Shown here piece by piece: positions 42,849 to 56,947 of a DNA stretch of 64,000 nt. Below the pieces are notes generated by a model that was not told where the DNA came from, did not search any database, and was given only the letters and a program-made list of their open reading frames with translations. Location of the stretch: NCBI GenBank assembly GCA_020740775.1, contig JAHEWK010000014.1:868001-932000 (forward strand). Direction: 5' to 3'. The position numbers and the translations under genes were made by a program. Each line of letters starts with the position of its first letter. The stretch's first letter is position 1. Source of the DNA: Ilyonectria destructans (taxonomy: Eukaryota; Ascomycota; Sordariomycetes; Hypocreales; Nectriaceae).

Positions 42849-44611
42849 ATGGTCGCCACCAATACCGCCGATGACCTGGGGACTGCCAGCACCGCAACAC
42901 CTCCCATCTATGAGGAGAATAAGGATATTGAGGCTGGTTCAACATCGGTGGACCTGGAAGAGCCTGGCCCCCGAGACCCAAATATTGTTGATTGGGATGG
43001 ACCAGATGATCCAGCGAACCCGCAGAACTGGTCGACAGGAAAAAAAGCCATGACCGTTTGCCTCGTGTCTTCAGTCACATTTGTTACGTATGTCACAGCT
43101 GAACCATATTTATCGTCTGGACGACCACATTCTGACTATTACAGACCTCTCGCGTCGTCGATCTTTGCGCCTGGCATCGAACAAGTCATGATCGAATTCA
43201 ACTCCACAAATCAACAGATTGCCTCGTTCATCGTCTCCGTGTATCTTCTCGGATATTGTTTCGGTCCTTTGGTTATTGCGCCCCTGTCTGAGATGTACGG
43301 CCGGCTGCACTTATACAACATCTTCAATGTTTTGTTTGTGATATTCACCGTTGCATGCGCCTTGGCTCCTAACTTAAATGGCCTGATTGTGTTCCGACTG
43401 CTGGCTGGACTCGCGGGGTGCTGCCCACTCGCTCTTGGCGCAGGATCACTGGCCGATATCATCGCTAAGGAAAAGCGCGGAGCTGCTATGGCTTCGTGGA
43501 TCTTAGGGCCTATCTTGGGTCCTATTATAGGTCCCATCGGTAAGCTTCTTAGCCAATGATGGATGTAAGAGTCCGAAATCTGACAACTTATTCTAGCGGG
43601 CGGATATCTGACAGAGGCGAAAAGCTGGCGCTGGTCGTTCTGGTTAGTGGCCATGGTGGTGAGTTGCGAGCGACAAGGTTCCCCATGCTCAGCGCATTTG
43701 CTAATGGCATCTTGGTTTATAGGCTGGACTCATTACAGTGGCCAACTTCATCTTCATGCGCGAGACATATGCCTACACCATTCTTGAGAAAAAGACAAAG
43801 AGGCTTCAGAAGGAGACTGGAAACATGAAGCTTCGCTCATCTGCCGACACCGGCCGCAGCACGAAGGAGCTATTCAAATTTGCCATCGTTCGGCCGACTA
43901 AAATGTTGCTCTTCTCACCCATCGTCTTCCTTCTTTCCCTCTACATGGCAATTGTCTACGGATACTTGTACCTGATTTTTACCGCTATGCCCCTTCTCTT
44001 TGAAGGGCAGTACGGGTTTTCGACTGGATCAGTAGGCCTTTCTTACCTGGGTATCGGCATTGGTTCAATTGTGGGCCTATTCATCGCAGGTGGCACCTCA
44101 GACTCCCTTTCGAGGTATCTGACCAAGAAGAATGGAGGCGAAGCTAAGCCAGAGTACCGCCTGCCAGTCATGATCATCGCCTCCGTCACTGTCCCCTTGG
44201 GTCTCTTCTGGTATGGCTGGACGGCTGAGAAGAATACTCATTGGATTCTCCCCATTATTGGAACAGGGTTCCTCGGCGTCGGAATGCTTTGCGCCATGGT
44301 AGGTTCCTCTTCAGTAGATTCACCAGTGTTATTAGACGACAGCTAACACTTAGCAGATGGGGACTTCCGTTTACTTGGTTGATGCTTATTCTCAGTACGC
44401 GGCATCGGCCATGGCTGCTAGCACTGTCCTCCGCTCCTTGCTCGGCGCACTTCTACCTTTGGCTGGCCGGAGCATGTACGAGAAGCTGGGGTACGGATGG
44501 GGAACGTCCCTGCTCGCGTTTATCGCAGTGGCCATGGTTCCGGTGCCGATTGTGTTTATCAAGTACGGCGAGAGGATCCGGAGACGAAACTTATTCGATG
44601 TGCAGTTTTAA
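42849..44611 (+). CDS. MFS drug:H+ antiporter-type transporter (DHA1-like)
   Basis: Five exons (42849-43087, 43145-43539, 43597-43658, 43723-44298, 44357-44611) give 508 residues in phase, starting MVATNTADDLGT. An N-terminal cytosolic domain has the NPQNWSTGKKA motif typical of fungal DHA1 multidrug/polyamine exporters. About twelve helices follow. Loop 2-3 carries PLSEMYGRLHLYN (motif A-like). The helix 4-5 region has RLLAGLAGCCPLALGAGSLA, and helix 5 has the Gly/Pro-rich antiporter motif C (ILGPILGPIIGPI|AGGY). The C-terminal half is typical (YLVDAYSQYAASAMAASTVL). It likely exports toxins, drugs or metabolites; the substrate is unknown. The start at 42849 has a CGCCATGG context. Confidence 0.92.
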
Positions 44612-45261
44612 TGGGGACGAAGGAACCGTATGCTGAGGTGGGGTGGTCCCAATGGCTGGTCCCGGTGGCCGCCGCATTCGTGTCCATGGGTGTATGGAAA
44701 GATCAGATGTTATTTGAAAATTAGATAGAAGAGAAAAATCTCCAATCTGGAACATTGCCGAGATTCCCCGGTGGGATCAATGGCCGGAAAACAATCATTG
44801 AGACGTCGAATATGCAATTGGCCAGCCATTGAGTGCACAGTGGTTTGTCTCTTCTTGATTCTCCACGACGTTCGTCCGGAATCCCATATCTAAGGAAGTG
44901 GGCTGAGAGATTGTGGAGGGGAACGGAAGGAGCTGTCGTCATGTTGGCAGCCAATGAGGGAGGATTAAATTCCCAGTGGTCACCCCTTAGGCCCAAAGCG
45001 GCAAGGCGGATGAGATAAATCACGTGATATGCACCAATGGAGTAAAGCCATCCGTGTAGCCGAGCATCTTCCGGGCAGCTGGCACGGGTTCATCATACGA
45101 TTGCTCGAATTTGCTCCGGCTTGACTCGCCCAGCAATAAACCTCGTCCCGACGAACCTCTTCGCAACCTCCCTCGACCCGACGCCTCGCGAACTTGCTCT
45201 CGAGAAGCCTCCCAATTGACTCGCCGAGCCTTCCTCCGAATCGCCCACCGAATCCGCCATA
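44612..45261. other. Intergenic between MFS and COX5
   Basis: 3' UTR of the MFS gene and the COX5 promoter/leader. No supported gene. Confidence 0.5.
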
Positions 45262-46138
45262 ATGCTGCGCACTTCGGCGTCGAACCTGCTGCGCAAGAGC
45301 CTGGTGCGCAGCTCGCCCGCCTTCGCGACCCGAGCCGCCTCCACTCACGCCATCTCCAACCCGACCCTCGCCAACATCGAGAAGCGATGGGAGGGTATGC
45401 CCCTTCAGGAGCAGGCCGACCTTTGGATGGCTCTCCGTGACCGCATGGGAGTCAACTGGAACGAGCTGTCTCTCCAGGAGAAGAAAGCTGGTGCGTTTTT
45501 GAACCCGTCCACGAAAATACCTCCACCGTAGCCGAGAGATCAGCCTCGTCATCAAGTCACCTCACCACCACAAGACCATTCCGCTCCCAAGCATCAATTC
45601 ACTCCACAACTCCTCCACTACACCTCTCAGCCTTGCATCAGAGTCTTGCCAGAGCCTCAATTGCATCATGTAGTCAATTCTGTTTTCTGATTGGCAGACG
45701 GGGCTCGATGCAATGCCGCTCAGACAACCCCCCCTGCGTTTCCCCATCGTTGCATCACGTCCGGAAAACTAACTCAAACTGTCTCAATAGCGTACTGGAT
45801 TGCCTTCGGTCCTCACGGCCCCCGCGCCATGGACCCCCCCGGTAGCGGCGCCCGCGTCGCTTGGGGTGTCGCCATCGGCCTCGCTGCCAGTGTCGGTATC
45901 TTCGGTGTTATCCGCTTCTTCGCTAAGCCTGTCCCCTACACCATGTCCCAGGAGTACCAGGAGCAGAGCAACGAGTTCCTCATCGTAAGCCGAGCTCGCA
46001 ATATTCTTATCTCAAGCCAACCTCGACTGACTCATCCTCTTCCAGAACCAAAAATCCGACCCTTTCACTGGTATCACCTCCGAGGGCTACAAGGGCAAGG
46101 GCATGGTCCAGTCCCCTCCCAAGGGCAGCAGCGAATAA
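45262..46138 (+). CDS. cox5: Cytochrome c oxidase subunit 5 (COX IV homologue), mitochondrial
   Basis: This nuclear-encoded subunit of respiratory complex IV sits in the inner mitochondrial membrane. Exons 45262-45490, 45791-45984 and 46046-46138 give 171 residues in phase. The N terminus MLRTSASNLLRKSLVRSSPA is an Arg/Ser-rich presequence. The matrix domain has ANIEKRWEGMPLQEQADLWM and EKKAAYWIAFGPHGPRAMDP. One transmembrane helix lies at about residues 98-118 (VAWGVAIGLAASVGIFGVI), and a short intermembrane-space tail ends PPKGSSE. Spacing and order are those of fungal Cox5. The first intron (300 nt) is longer than usual here. Confidence 0.95.
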
Positions 46139-46445
46139 ATTCAGCGGACGACGTCTTTTCCTTTGTGCTAGAAGCTGGGGTGACTCATGGAGATGTATCC
46201 GTGTGTAAAATGGCCTTGGGGCATAGGTCTGGATGGGGGTTTCGAGGTGACTCCAGAGAAATCAAGCCTTCTTGGTGTAAATACTGTACTACCACAACGG
46301 AACCCGAGTCGAGTGATTGTTTGAAATTTGTCTCTTGTATCTTTCCAAAGCTCAGGAAATGTGCACATGTTATCTCCCAATTACCCAAAACTCCATTAAC
46401 AGTCGAACCAATTCTCCATATATACCATGTGTAGCTTTCTGTTCT
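46139..46445. other. Convergent 3' region of COX5 and ClpX genes
   Basis: About 300 bases between two stop codons. No other feature seen. Confidence 0.5.
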
Positions 46446-48297
46446 TCAACCACCACTCTGCTCGGCTTCCCTGTATCGTTCAAACGTTTCTGACTGCTCC
46501 GTCTTAGACGGGTTCAGCTCCTCCTCCTCCATCCGCCTATCCAGTTCAAAGCGGCCGTCTTTGCCCCAGTACGCAGCCTTCTCTGTTCCCTTTACACACG
46601 CCTCGGTAATGAGCACATACGTCATTGGTGCATCAAACATGGGCTCGGCCAGAACCCGTTCCATCTCCATCTTCAATCCTCGGGCACCCGTCTCCGAGGT
46701 GGCAGCCCTTTCCGCAATGGCATACAATGCCTTCTCAGTAAAGTACAGACGAGAGGGGTATGTCTCAAAGAGGGCCGTGTACTGAGCAACAAGACTGTTG
46801 CGAGGCTCGGTCAAGATGCGGAAGAGGTCATTTTTGGAGAGTGGGCTGAGGGCGCAGATGTTATGCAGTCGTCCAATCAACTCCGGGATGAAGCCAAAAG
46901 CTTGAAGGTCTGACGTAGTGGTGAGGTCTAACGGTGTGAAGGAGGATGCGGAGTCGGCGTTATGGTGCGGGAGATGGGTATATGAGTTGGGTGGAAGAAC
47001 CTGCTTGCTGCCAGACATAGTAGAACGGCCGCGGAGTTCGCCCCCGAAACCCATGGATGGTCGAGCCACCCGTCTAAGAATGGCCTTGTCCAGTCCGACG
47101 AAGGCACCACAAAATACGAATAGAATGTTGGTTGTGTCGATTGTGTACTGATCAACCTTGCCACTTGGCGGGGCAGTTTGGGGCGAGGAAGAAGACGACC
47201 CTGTCGAGTTATAGTTTGTTGTAATGGGCGGTGTTGACCTAGAGGAGCGATTGTCTTTGACATTGATGGTGACTTTAGTTCCTTCCACAAGCTTCAGGAG
47301 AGCCTGCTGTACACCTTCACCACCAACATCTCGGCCAGTGCTGGACTCTCGCCTCGCAATTTTGTCAAACTCGTCTAAAACAACGATCCCATGTTCGGTG
47401 GCCTTTATATCGTAGTTCGATTCGATAAGGAGTCGCTCGATGCATGTCTCGACGTCTTGTCCGATGTAGCCGGCTTGGGTGAATGAGTTGCAATCGCAGA
47501 TCGAGAAGGGGACCTTGATCTTCTTGCTCAATGTTCTACGAGTCGTCAGCATGCTCCAAGTCCGCAACCCCGATGGATTACAATGGAACTCACTCCAGGA
47601 TATAAGTCTTGCCAACACCAGTTGGTCCTATCAACAACAAATTACTCTTGTCAATTTTGACGTGTTCGGTCGCGGAAGGGTCGTCGGGGTGGTAAAGAAG
47701 ATCGAGAGCATCTTCTTCAAGTCCATTATTATCATGGAGCTGGCGGACGGACTCGTTATGGCCCGGGAACTCGTCTTGGAAATCATTAGTGGCGTATTGC
47801 GCGGGGACACAACCAGGCACGCGCTGACCTTCGACCGGGTGCATCTCGCGGCGCTTCTGATGCAACTCTCTGTCTCGAGCAAACCTCTGACGCATCACCT
47901 TATCGCGCCTATTCCGGTCCTCATGTTCATGCTGATGCCGGCGGCGGAGGTTCTGGTAATGGTTGAAGATGGTGGAACATATGGTCTTCTTGGCCCGGTC
48001 CTGGCCAACGACGTAGTCGTCCACCCGTTTCTTCAGGTCGCGCGGGTAGAAATGAGGGACGCCGAAGGTGGTCTTGTTGAACATGGGCCCTCGCCCGGAA
48101 TCGATTGAGGGATCATAGGTGCCGGAGAATCCGGAGTTGAAGTCGGCATTCCGTTTAGCAACGGCTAGGGGGCGGGATATAGAGAGTTGCCGATGGCGTG
48201 GGTAGGAAGAAGGTCGTGGGAATGGTCGAAGGAGAGGGTTCGAGACGGAGCGGAGGGCTCTCGCGGCCGGAGGAAGCACCCTTACGAAGGGCGGCAT
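46446..48297 (-). CDS. mcx1: Mitochondrial ClpX-type AAA+ unfoldase (Mcx1)
   Basis: Mitochondrial ClpX unfolds proteins in the matrix and, where ClpP exists, feeds it; in yeast Mcx1 also activates heme synthesis. Exons 48297-47594 and 47535-46446 give 597 residues in phase, starting MPPFVRVLPPAARALRSVSN, a mitochondrial presequence. No zinc-binding domain is seen, as expected for mitochondrial forms. Motifs: DDYVVGQDRAKKTI, Walker A GPTGVGKT (about 224-231), pore loop AGYIGQD, Walker B IVVLDEFDKIA, IDTTNILFVFCGAFVGLDK, GFIPELIGRLHNICALSPLS and sensor 2 GARGLKMEMERVL. Two low-complexity insertions enlarge it compared with bacterial ClpX (Ser-rich after TINVKDN; His/Ser-rich after RPSMGFG). It converges with COX5. 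Confidence 0.93.
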
Positions 48298-49379
48298 TGT
48301 CGTGTGTATTCGAGTCACATAATAAGGATCGCAGGGAACGGCGTCAGGAGACGGTCGACCGACTTTGGCGAGGCTGATGCGACGATGCGACGATCAGATG
48401 CCGGATGCGGGGGCGGTTACGGCTTGTGGCGGGCGAACGGTAGTGAGCCGACGAGGGAAGCTTATCGCATCACACAAAAGGGAGAGGTGCACGCCACCAA
48501 GCCAGTACTTGGGGCCAGTGAAAGGGGTTCCCAGCGGCGTGGGTATACGACAATGAGGTTATGAGACGGGAAGCCAGAGAGCTCCTTGAGGTTGTTAGAG
48601 TTGTCTCCGAAGCTGCGACCTGGCGATCGGCTGTACTTCGCCGCTATCGGTGGGTTTGGATTTGGAGGAGGAGTTACCGCTGGCCAGCCCCCCCTTCCAG
48701 CCACTAGCTTGTGGATAGCGGCAGGTCGCATCGCATGCCCATGCCAGACTAGGTACCTGATGCAGCTGCTCCGTCGCAGTCGTGCATTTATTCGCCACTA
48801 TCCTTCCAAGGTCAGCGCAGACATTTCCGCGATAGTGGCGAGTCGGCTAAACAAGAGAGTTCTGCAGTTGCAAAATCGAGGTGGCACAGTGCAAAGACAC
48901 ACATTGCGACTGATGGTCAGTGATAGGCGAAACGGCACCACCCGGACGCGGTACGTACCAGAGACGTTGGGAAAATCGCCTTCCCCGACGTCATCCCAAC
49001 TAAGCGGCCGCTTTATCGATAAAGCTATGTGTCAATCAGCAAAGTCCAGCTTAGGTATTTTGGCAAGCAGGATATTACCTGATGGCTGCGCCAGGTCTCA
49101 GATATGCCCGCTTCTTCCTCCTCTCACCATCTTGGACGTTCCATCGCCCAATATCCTCGTTCCAGAGGTGCTCGGTTCCACAACTTCTCTCCCTTTTCAA
49201 CAGCCAACAGCTGCGGTCTGGACCCTCACGCTTGCTACTGTCTCAGTTAGTCCCAACATTTAAACTGAAGCTCAGAACACCACCTCGACAGCTACCCCGC
49301 CCACTTCGACTTCAACCACCTCTTCCTTCTTCTTCTTCATCTCTCACCATCATCCTTCCACCTCTTTCCAGCCTTCACC
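48298..49379. other. Divergent promoter between ClpX and branching-enzyme genes
   Basis: About 1.1 kb between outward-facing starts. The last ~120 bases before 49380 are C/T-rich. Open frames overlap on both strands and show no known product. Confidence 0.5.
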
Positions 49380-51879
49380 ATGGCTGCAATCGCTCAGGCT
49401 CAGGCCAATTCGCTTGACGCTTCCCACCCCAATGCAGCCGTAGACGCTGCCCAGGACGGCACAGGTCAGTGCACCTCTGACATGTGATGATCTGATAAGT
49501 GGGCGGACCACGTTGACAACCGCTCCAGGTGTCGTCGGCCTCGATCCCTGGCTGTCTCCGTTCAGCGAAGCGCTGAAGAGGCGATATGCAAAGACTCAGG
49601 AATGGGTCAAGACCATTACCGCCACCGAAGGCAGTCTTGAACAGTTCAGCAGGGTAAGACTCCCACTCACTCGGAGCGACAGCTTGCTGAAACGCGATTG
49701 TAGGGCACCGAGAAGTTTGGCCTCAATGTCGACAAGAAAAACAACATCATCTATCGAGAATGGGCACCCAATGCCGTTGCGGCCTTCCTGATTGGAGACT
49801 TCAGTAAGCTTAGGACGTTGCCGCAGCTAGAAGCAAGCTTACACAGCCATAGATCAGTGGGATCGCACGTCACACCCCATGAAGAAAAATGACTTTGGTG
49901 TTTTTGAGCTCACCATACCTGCTATCAAGGGAAAACCTGCTATTCCCCACAACTCCAAGCTCAAGGTTCGTTGCAGTCAATGGTGTACCGATAGCATTGT
50001 CCAAGTCTAATATTTTGGCCTCAAGATCTCCCTGAACTTGCCCAATGGCGAGCACGTCGACCGATTGCCCGCTTGGATTAAGTACGTGACCCAGGACTTG
50101 TCCGTTTCACCGGCATATGACGCTCGTTTCTGGAACCCTCCCCCTTCGGAGAGGTACAAGTTCAAGCATGCCCGTCCTGGGAAGCCTGCTAGCGTACGCG
50201 TGTACGAGGCTCACGTCGGTATCTCCACCGCGGAGCAGCGTGTTGCCACATACAAAGAGTTCACCCGGGACATGCTGCCCAGGATCCATAAGCTTGGGTA
50301 CAACGTGATCCAGTTGATGGCTGTCATGGAGCATGCATACTACGCCAGTTTTGGCTATCAAATCAACAACTTTTTCGCAGCCAGCAGCCGCTACGGACCA
50401 CCGGAAGACCTGAAGGAGCTCATCGACACGGCACACAGCATGGGTATTGTTGTGCTCCTCGATGTGGTCCACAGTCACGCCTCCAAGAACGTGCTCGATG
50501 GCCTCAACGAGTTTGATGGCACTGATCACCAGTACTTCCACAGCGGTGGTAAGGGTATACACGATCAGTGGGACAGCAGACTTTTCAACTACGGCCATCA
50601 CGAGGTTATGCGATTCCTCCTCAGCAACCTGCGCTTCTGGATGGATGAGTACAAGTTCGATGGCTTCCGGTTTGACGGTGTCACTAGCATGCTGTATACC
50701 CACCATGGCATGGGAACGTAAGTTATCGCTCATATCCGTCTTACATCTTAATTCCTCCGTACTGACATGAGCAGGGGATTTTCTGGCGGCTACCATGAGT
50801 ACTTTGGTGGCGATGTCGACGAGGAGGCGGTTGTGTATATGATGTTGGCGAATGAGATGTTGCACTCATTGTTCCCAGACTGCATCACTATTGCCGAAGA
50901 TGTTTCGGGAATGCCTGCACTCTGCGTACCTTTGTCTCTCGGAGGTGTGGGTTTCGACTACCGCCTCGCCATGGCCATCCCCGATATGTGGATCAAGATT
51001 TTGAAGGAGGTCAAGGATGAAGAGTGGGACCTTGCGAACATCTGCCACACGCTCACCAACCGACGGCATGGGGAGAAGACGATTGCCTACTGTGAAAGCC
51101 ATGACCAAGCGCAAGTCTCCTATGAACCCATTAAAGTATCAAGCACTAACACGCTACAGGTTGGTTGGTGACAAGACGTTGATGATGCATCTCTGCGATG
51201 CCGAGATGTACACGCACATGTCGACTCTCTCGCCATTGACCTCTGTCATTGATCGTGGCATGGCACTTCACAAGATGATTCGACTTCTGACGCACGGATT
51301 GGGCGGCGAGGGTTACCTCAACTTTGAGGGCAACGAGTTTGGACATCCTGAGTGGCTGGACTTCCCCCGAGCAGGGAACAACAACTCCTTTTGGTACGCC
51401 CGTCGTCAACTCAATCTGACGGAGGACCCTCTCCTGCGGTACCAGTTCCTCAACCACTTTGACCAAGCGATGAACCAAACCGAGGCCAAGTACGGGTGGC
51501 TAGCGGCGCCCCAGGCTTACATCTCGCTTAAGCACGAGGGCGACAAGGTCATCGTGTTTGAGAGAGCCGGAGTCGTCTTCATTTTCAACTTCAACACGAC
51601 GGAGAGCTTCAGCGACTATCGTATCGGCATCGATGTGGCCGGAACGTATCGGGTTGTGCTGAACACGGACTCGAAAGATGTGGGTGGGCACGGCCGGGTC
51701 GATGAGAACACACGTTACTTCACGACACCAATGGAGTGGAATGGACGAAAGAACTGGACTCATATCTACGTTCCTTGCCGATCAGCCATCGTAAGTAAAC
51801 CACGAGGGCTGACCCTTTGTCTTGGTGTTGGCAGTTGACTAACAAATAATTCACCCTACAGGTCTTGGCGCTTGAGTAG
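49380..51879 (+). CDS. glc3: 1,4-alpha-glucan (glycogen) branching enzyme, GH13
   Basis: This enzyme cuts alpha-1,4 chains and re-attaches them by alpha-1,6 bonds in cytosolic glycogen synthesis. Eight exons (49380-49464, 49529-49653, 49704-49803, 49853-49965, 50026-50717, 50775-51110, 51160-51790, 51862-51879) give 699 residues in phase. The N-terminal CBM48-type domain has [24 protein letters not shown]. The GH13 barrel shows [14 protein letters not shown], the nucleophile region [11 protein letters not shown] (about 355), the acid/base region [10 protein letters not shown] (about 412) and the third acid in ESHDQA. The C-terminal beta domain ends in IVLALE. Intron 6 uses a GC donor (GC|GCAAGT at 51111), needed to read ESHDQALVGDKTL. 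The length matches fungal and animal branching enzymes. Confidence 0.95.
51111..51159 (+). other. GC-AG intron in the branching-enzyme gene
   Basis: A 49-nt intron starts GCAAGT, has a near-perfect CACTAAC branch and ends TACAG. It joins CAA GC to G TTG GTT, restoring the conserved active-site stretch HDQALVGDK. No GT donor nearby preserves the frame. Confidence 0.8.
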
Positions 51880-53910
51880 ACACTCTCGTAGGTCTAGCGG
51901 AGGAAGTAAAACGGACGTGGAATATGATTGGCTTGTTAGAACCGACGAGGCATGAAGATGACGACTGCGTATTCATTTCAGCGGAGACATGACTGGAGGT
52001 GGCTGTGTCCTGAGGTTCACGTTGCGTAGGAGGGTGGGCCGGTGATGATGGTATTTCACTTCTGTCCAGTCGAGTAATGTACTTTACCGATATATTTTCC
52101 AATAAACAGTATCTCTCAAATTTGGTCAAGGGAACTCGATGATAAAAGCGCCTAGTTGTCTGTCACGGTATCACCCTGATGTTGGGGGGGTTCAACCTAA
52201 TGGAGTCTTTCTGGATCCGTGCGTTTGTTTGGGGCGCTGCCTCGGATTTTTCGGCTCGGGGTTTCGGGATAGCCACAGAGGTGTGAGTGTCGGGCACATG
52301 AATAAATTGGAACCAATTGGCCTTGATTACAGAGGTCTAGGCCTAAGATTTCAGCTGAATACGCTGGGGTATTCTTCGTCATGAAATAGTAAAGCAATCT
52401 GCAAGTTCAATGCCTACATAAGTCTCTCCCTCTTACAAGTCCCCGCAGCCCGGCTGAGGAGGCTGACAGAAGTTGAGAGCTCGACGAATAGATGACGGAT
52501 GGGGCGAGGGAATTGAGCCGGGGCAGCCGGGGAACGGGCGAGGGCCGGGCGGACATGGGGAAGCCAAGGCCAGGCAAGACAAGCCAACAAAGCCAGAAAA
52601 AAAGTGAGACTGCGATGGAGCGAGGGAAATAAAAAGAACAATTGGCAAATACCACACCGGCAGGGAGGGAAATAAACTGGGTCCTCGGGCGTCCCCATCA
52701 GAACTTCAAGAAGCTGTCCTTGCCAGCTCCAGCTTTCGAGTGGAGACGGGCTTTCCGCAATTGCCCTCGTTGGTTGGCTGCGTGGCGAGTGGGAAACAGG
52801 GGGCATGAGGCAAGCAGTGGGTGGGCCAATGGGGGGAGGGAATCGGAGGCATGGAAGAGGCGCCGCTGCACTGGAGATGTTGATTCTGGGGGGGTAGCAG
52901 GGTCCGTATGTACAGCAGCGGTACCTCGGGGGGGTTTCAGTGATGTAGCCAGCGTGTTCGGAGCCGGATGGGAGCGAAAGTCCATGACAGCCAGCGGACG
53001 GCCTGAGCGAATTGAAGTCACTGCATCGGCGGTGTTAGTGGTGCTGGTGTCCCTGTCGCACTTCGCAGGGGCGGCTACACAACGTCCTCGGAGCAGAGGA
53101 GTAGGCACTGTGTAGGGGGACACTGTGTCCAAGTGCGCGGGAGTGAGTGTGTGTGTGTGTCTTGGTGTTTCGAGTGTGTCGGTCTTTGCGCTCTGGCTCG
53201 TTCTGTCTTGCTGCTGGTTTCCCCCCGGTTCATTCCTCGTCCACCCCCCATCTCGCCCTCCTTCACCCATCTCGGCAGCGGATGCTACTTTCCCCGCTTT
53301 CTCACAAGGCATCTTGCGCATCTAACTTCTGCTGGTGGTTACTTGCAGCTGCTGCTGTCGCTGCCATTGCGCATTGCCCATCACATCGCCCCCTCAGCAG
53401 GCGTGGCTGCTACGTAGACATCCATCACAGTGTGTCGTCTCGCCTCTTCATCGCTCAATTGATTTCCGTGCTGCCGTATTGAGATTCAGACTCGGCCTCT
53501 CCAGTGAAATTTAGTTGAAGCAGCCTGAGGCCAACTGACCGAAATAGCCCCAGGTCTGTAGGTACCGCTGCTCCGCTGTCGCTCACTGTACTGTGCTGGG
53601 CGCTGTGCTGTCCGGCCGCTGCGGATTTGGCGTACTGGCGCACCGCTGCCATCCGTCCCTCTCCAAGGCAACCCGCTGGGTCTGGGTCGCGAATAATCCC
53701 GCCGCGTCGTCCCGGTAAATTGCCGGCATCGCAGTTCCAGCAGTGGAGACGCCTGTAATTTCAGGCTAGCGTCCCACGTGACCCGCTGCGAAAGCTCTAA
53801 CCGACGAAGTCGTCCTCCCGAGCAAAACTGCTCACTCCGTAAAAGTTCTCCCTCAGCTTCACCAACCTCTCTCCACTCCCATCTCTGATCGCTCTTTGTC
53901 ATCTGTCAAG
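51880..53910. other. Long intergenic region, ATP2 promoter and leader
   Basis: About 2 kb without a supported gene. Overlapping opposite-strand frames around 52640-53320 have skewed, repetitive composition and no recognisable product. The region holds a (GT)n run at 53147-53160, homopolymeric G and C tracts, and a pyrimidine-rich leader before 53911. Its size may reflect the promoter of a strongly expressed gene. Confidence 0.5.
53147..53160. repeat. (GT)n microsatellite
   Basis: A run of about seven GT units in the ATP2 upstream region. Simple sequence, no function assigned. Confidence 0.8.
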
Positions 53911-55895
<1,985 letters not shown>

Positions 55896-56520
55896 GCGGT
55901 CTGAGTTGAGTAATACCGGGAGACAGAGGGAGAAATGGGCCTGTGTATAGAGAAGAGGAACAGGGGCCGGGGAGGTTTCTCATAAGCTCCATCAAGTCTC
56001 TTTGTGAGCTGTGTACCAAGAAATCAACAAAATTCCTCTTGTAGCCATATCTAGCTTTCGTTAACGCCGTGATCCTTGTGCGCTGGTGATGTCCTTTCTG
56101 TGAGACTGCATTGCATTGTCAGCCTGGTATAATCACTCGGAAATACGGGTAAGTATCCATATTACATGTCAGTCTGATTGCCTGCGCTTGCCATGGCTAT
56201 TGTCCATTGTTGGATGAATGGTTCCCTCTCGCCGAATAAGTAAGAGTCTTACGCCTCCTCGATTCTTATAACTGTTGATGCTAGTCAGCCAATGCCATAT
56301 TCATCACAGCGAACCGGTATTCAGCAAGCCACAATTGGCCCAACCAAATGGAGGGGGGTACATGGCAGGGAGTAAGCCACTCGCTACGCTCGTACTGGTT
56401 AATGTGATGGTGTATATGACGTCGAGGTGTCGCCTCCAGAAAGGGAAGTCATGTCGGGTGGTGAGTTATCCTACATTTCTAGAGTATTGCTGTTCGTACA
56501 AGTGAACATTGCTATCCGCA
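55896..56520. other. ATP2 3' flank
   Basis: Non-coding; no supported gene or RNA feature. Confidence 0.5.
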
Positions 56521-56554
56521 CACAAGTACAAACCTCTTTAGCTAAACCCTAGGG

Positions 56555-56710
56555 TAAACTGATGTATCTAAAATTGGAATTCTTAGACCTTGGGCTCATA
56601 TTATTAATAAATTCAACTTAATAAAAAATAAATAAATAAAAAGTTGAGGGAATAAATACTAAGAGCTTATCTTTTAAATAATTTATTAGAATAAATAATA
56701 ATTATCCCCT
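56555..56710. other. Very AT-rich block
   Basis: A ~155-base stretch is made of TTATTAATAAATT-like and AATAAATAAATAAAAA-like runs. It is unlike the G+C-rich surroundings. It marks the start of an accessory-looking interval and could be a RIP-mutated relic, a replication-prone or matrix-attachment-like element, or simple decay. Confidence 0.6.
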
Positions 56711-56947
56711 CGATGAGGGAACCTAATGTTTGAATTTACTGCATTTTCGTTGTGCACGTCACGGTTGCCGAGGCCCAAGTTTGGGTTTTAAGCTGCCTTT
56801 TTCTTCTTCTGCCGGAATCCTGTCTAACTTTTTCGACCTCCAGCCATTCTAACCTTAATATCTAAAGTAACTGACAAATCTCACGACCCGACCTCCAGAA
56901 CGCCCCAAGATCTAAGTCATTCGAATCCGCCCTCTCGCCCTAGGTGG

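Noticed and set aside
48586..49263. 225-codon plus-strand frame upstream of the branching enzyme
   Set aside because: Lies in a divergent promoter, has no recognisable motif and no coding-like bias.
52698..53321. 207-codon minus-strand frame, with overlapping plus-strand frames
   Set aside because: Composition is skewed and repetitive, no homology or splice logic, and it sits in the ATP2 promoter.
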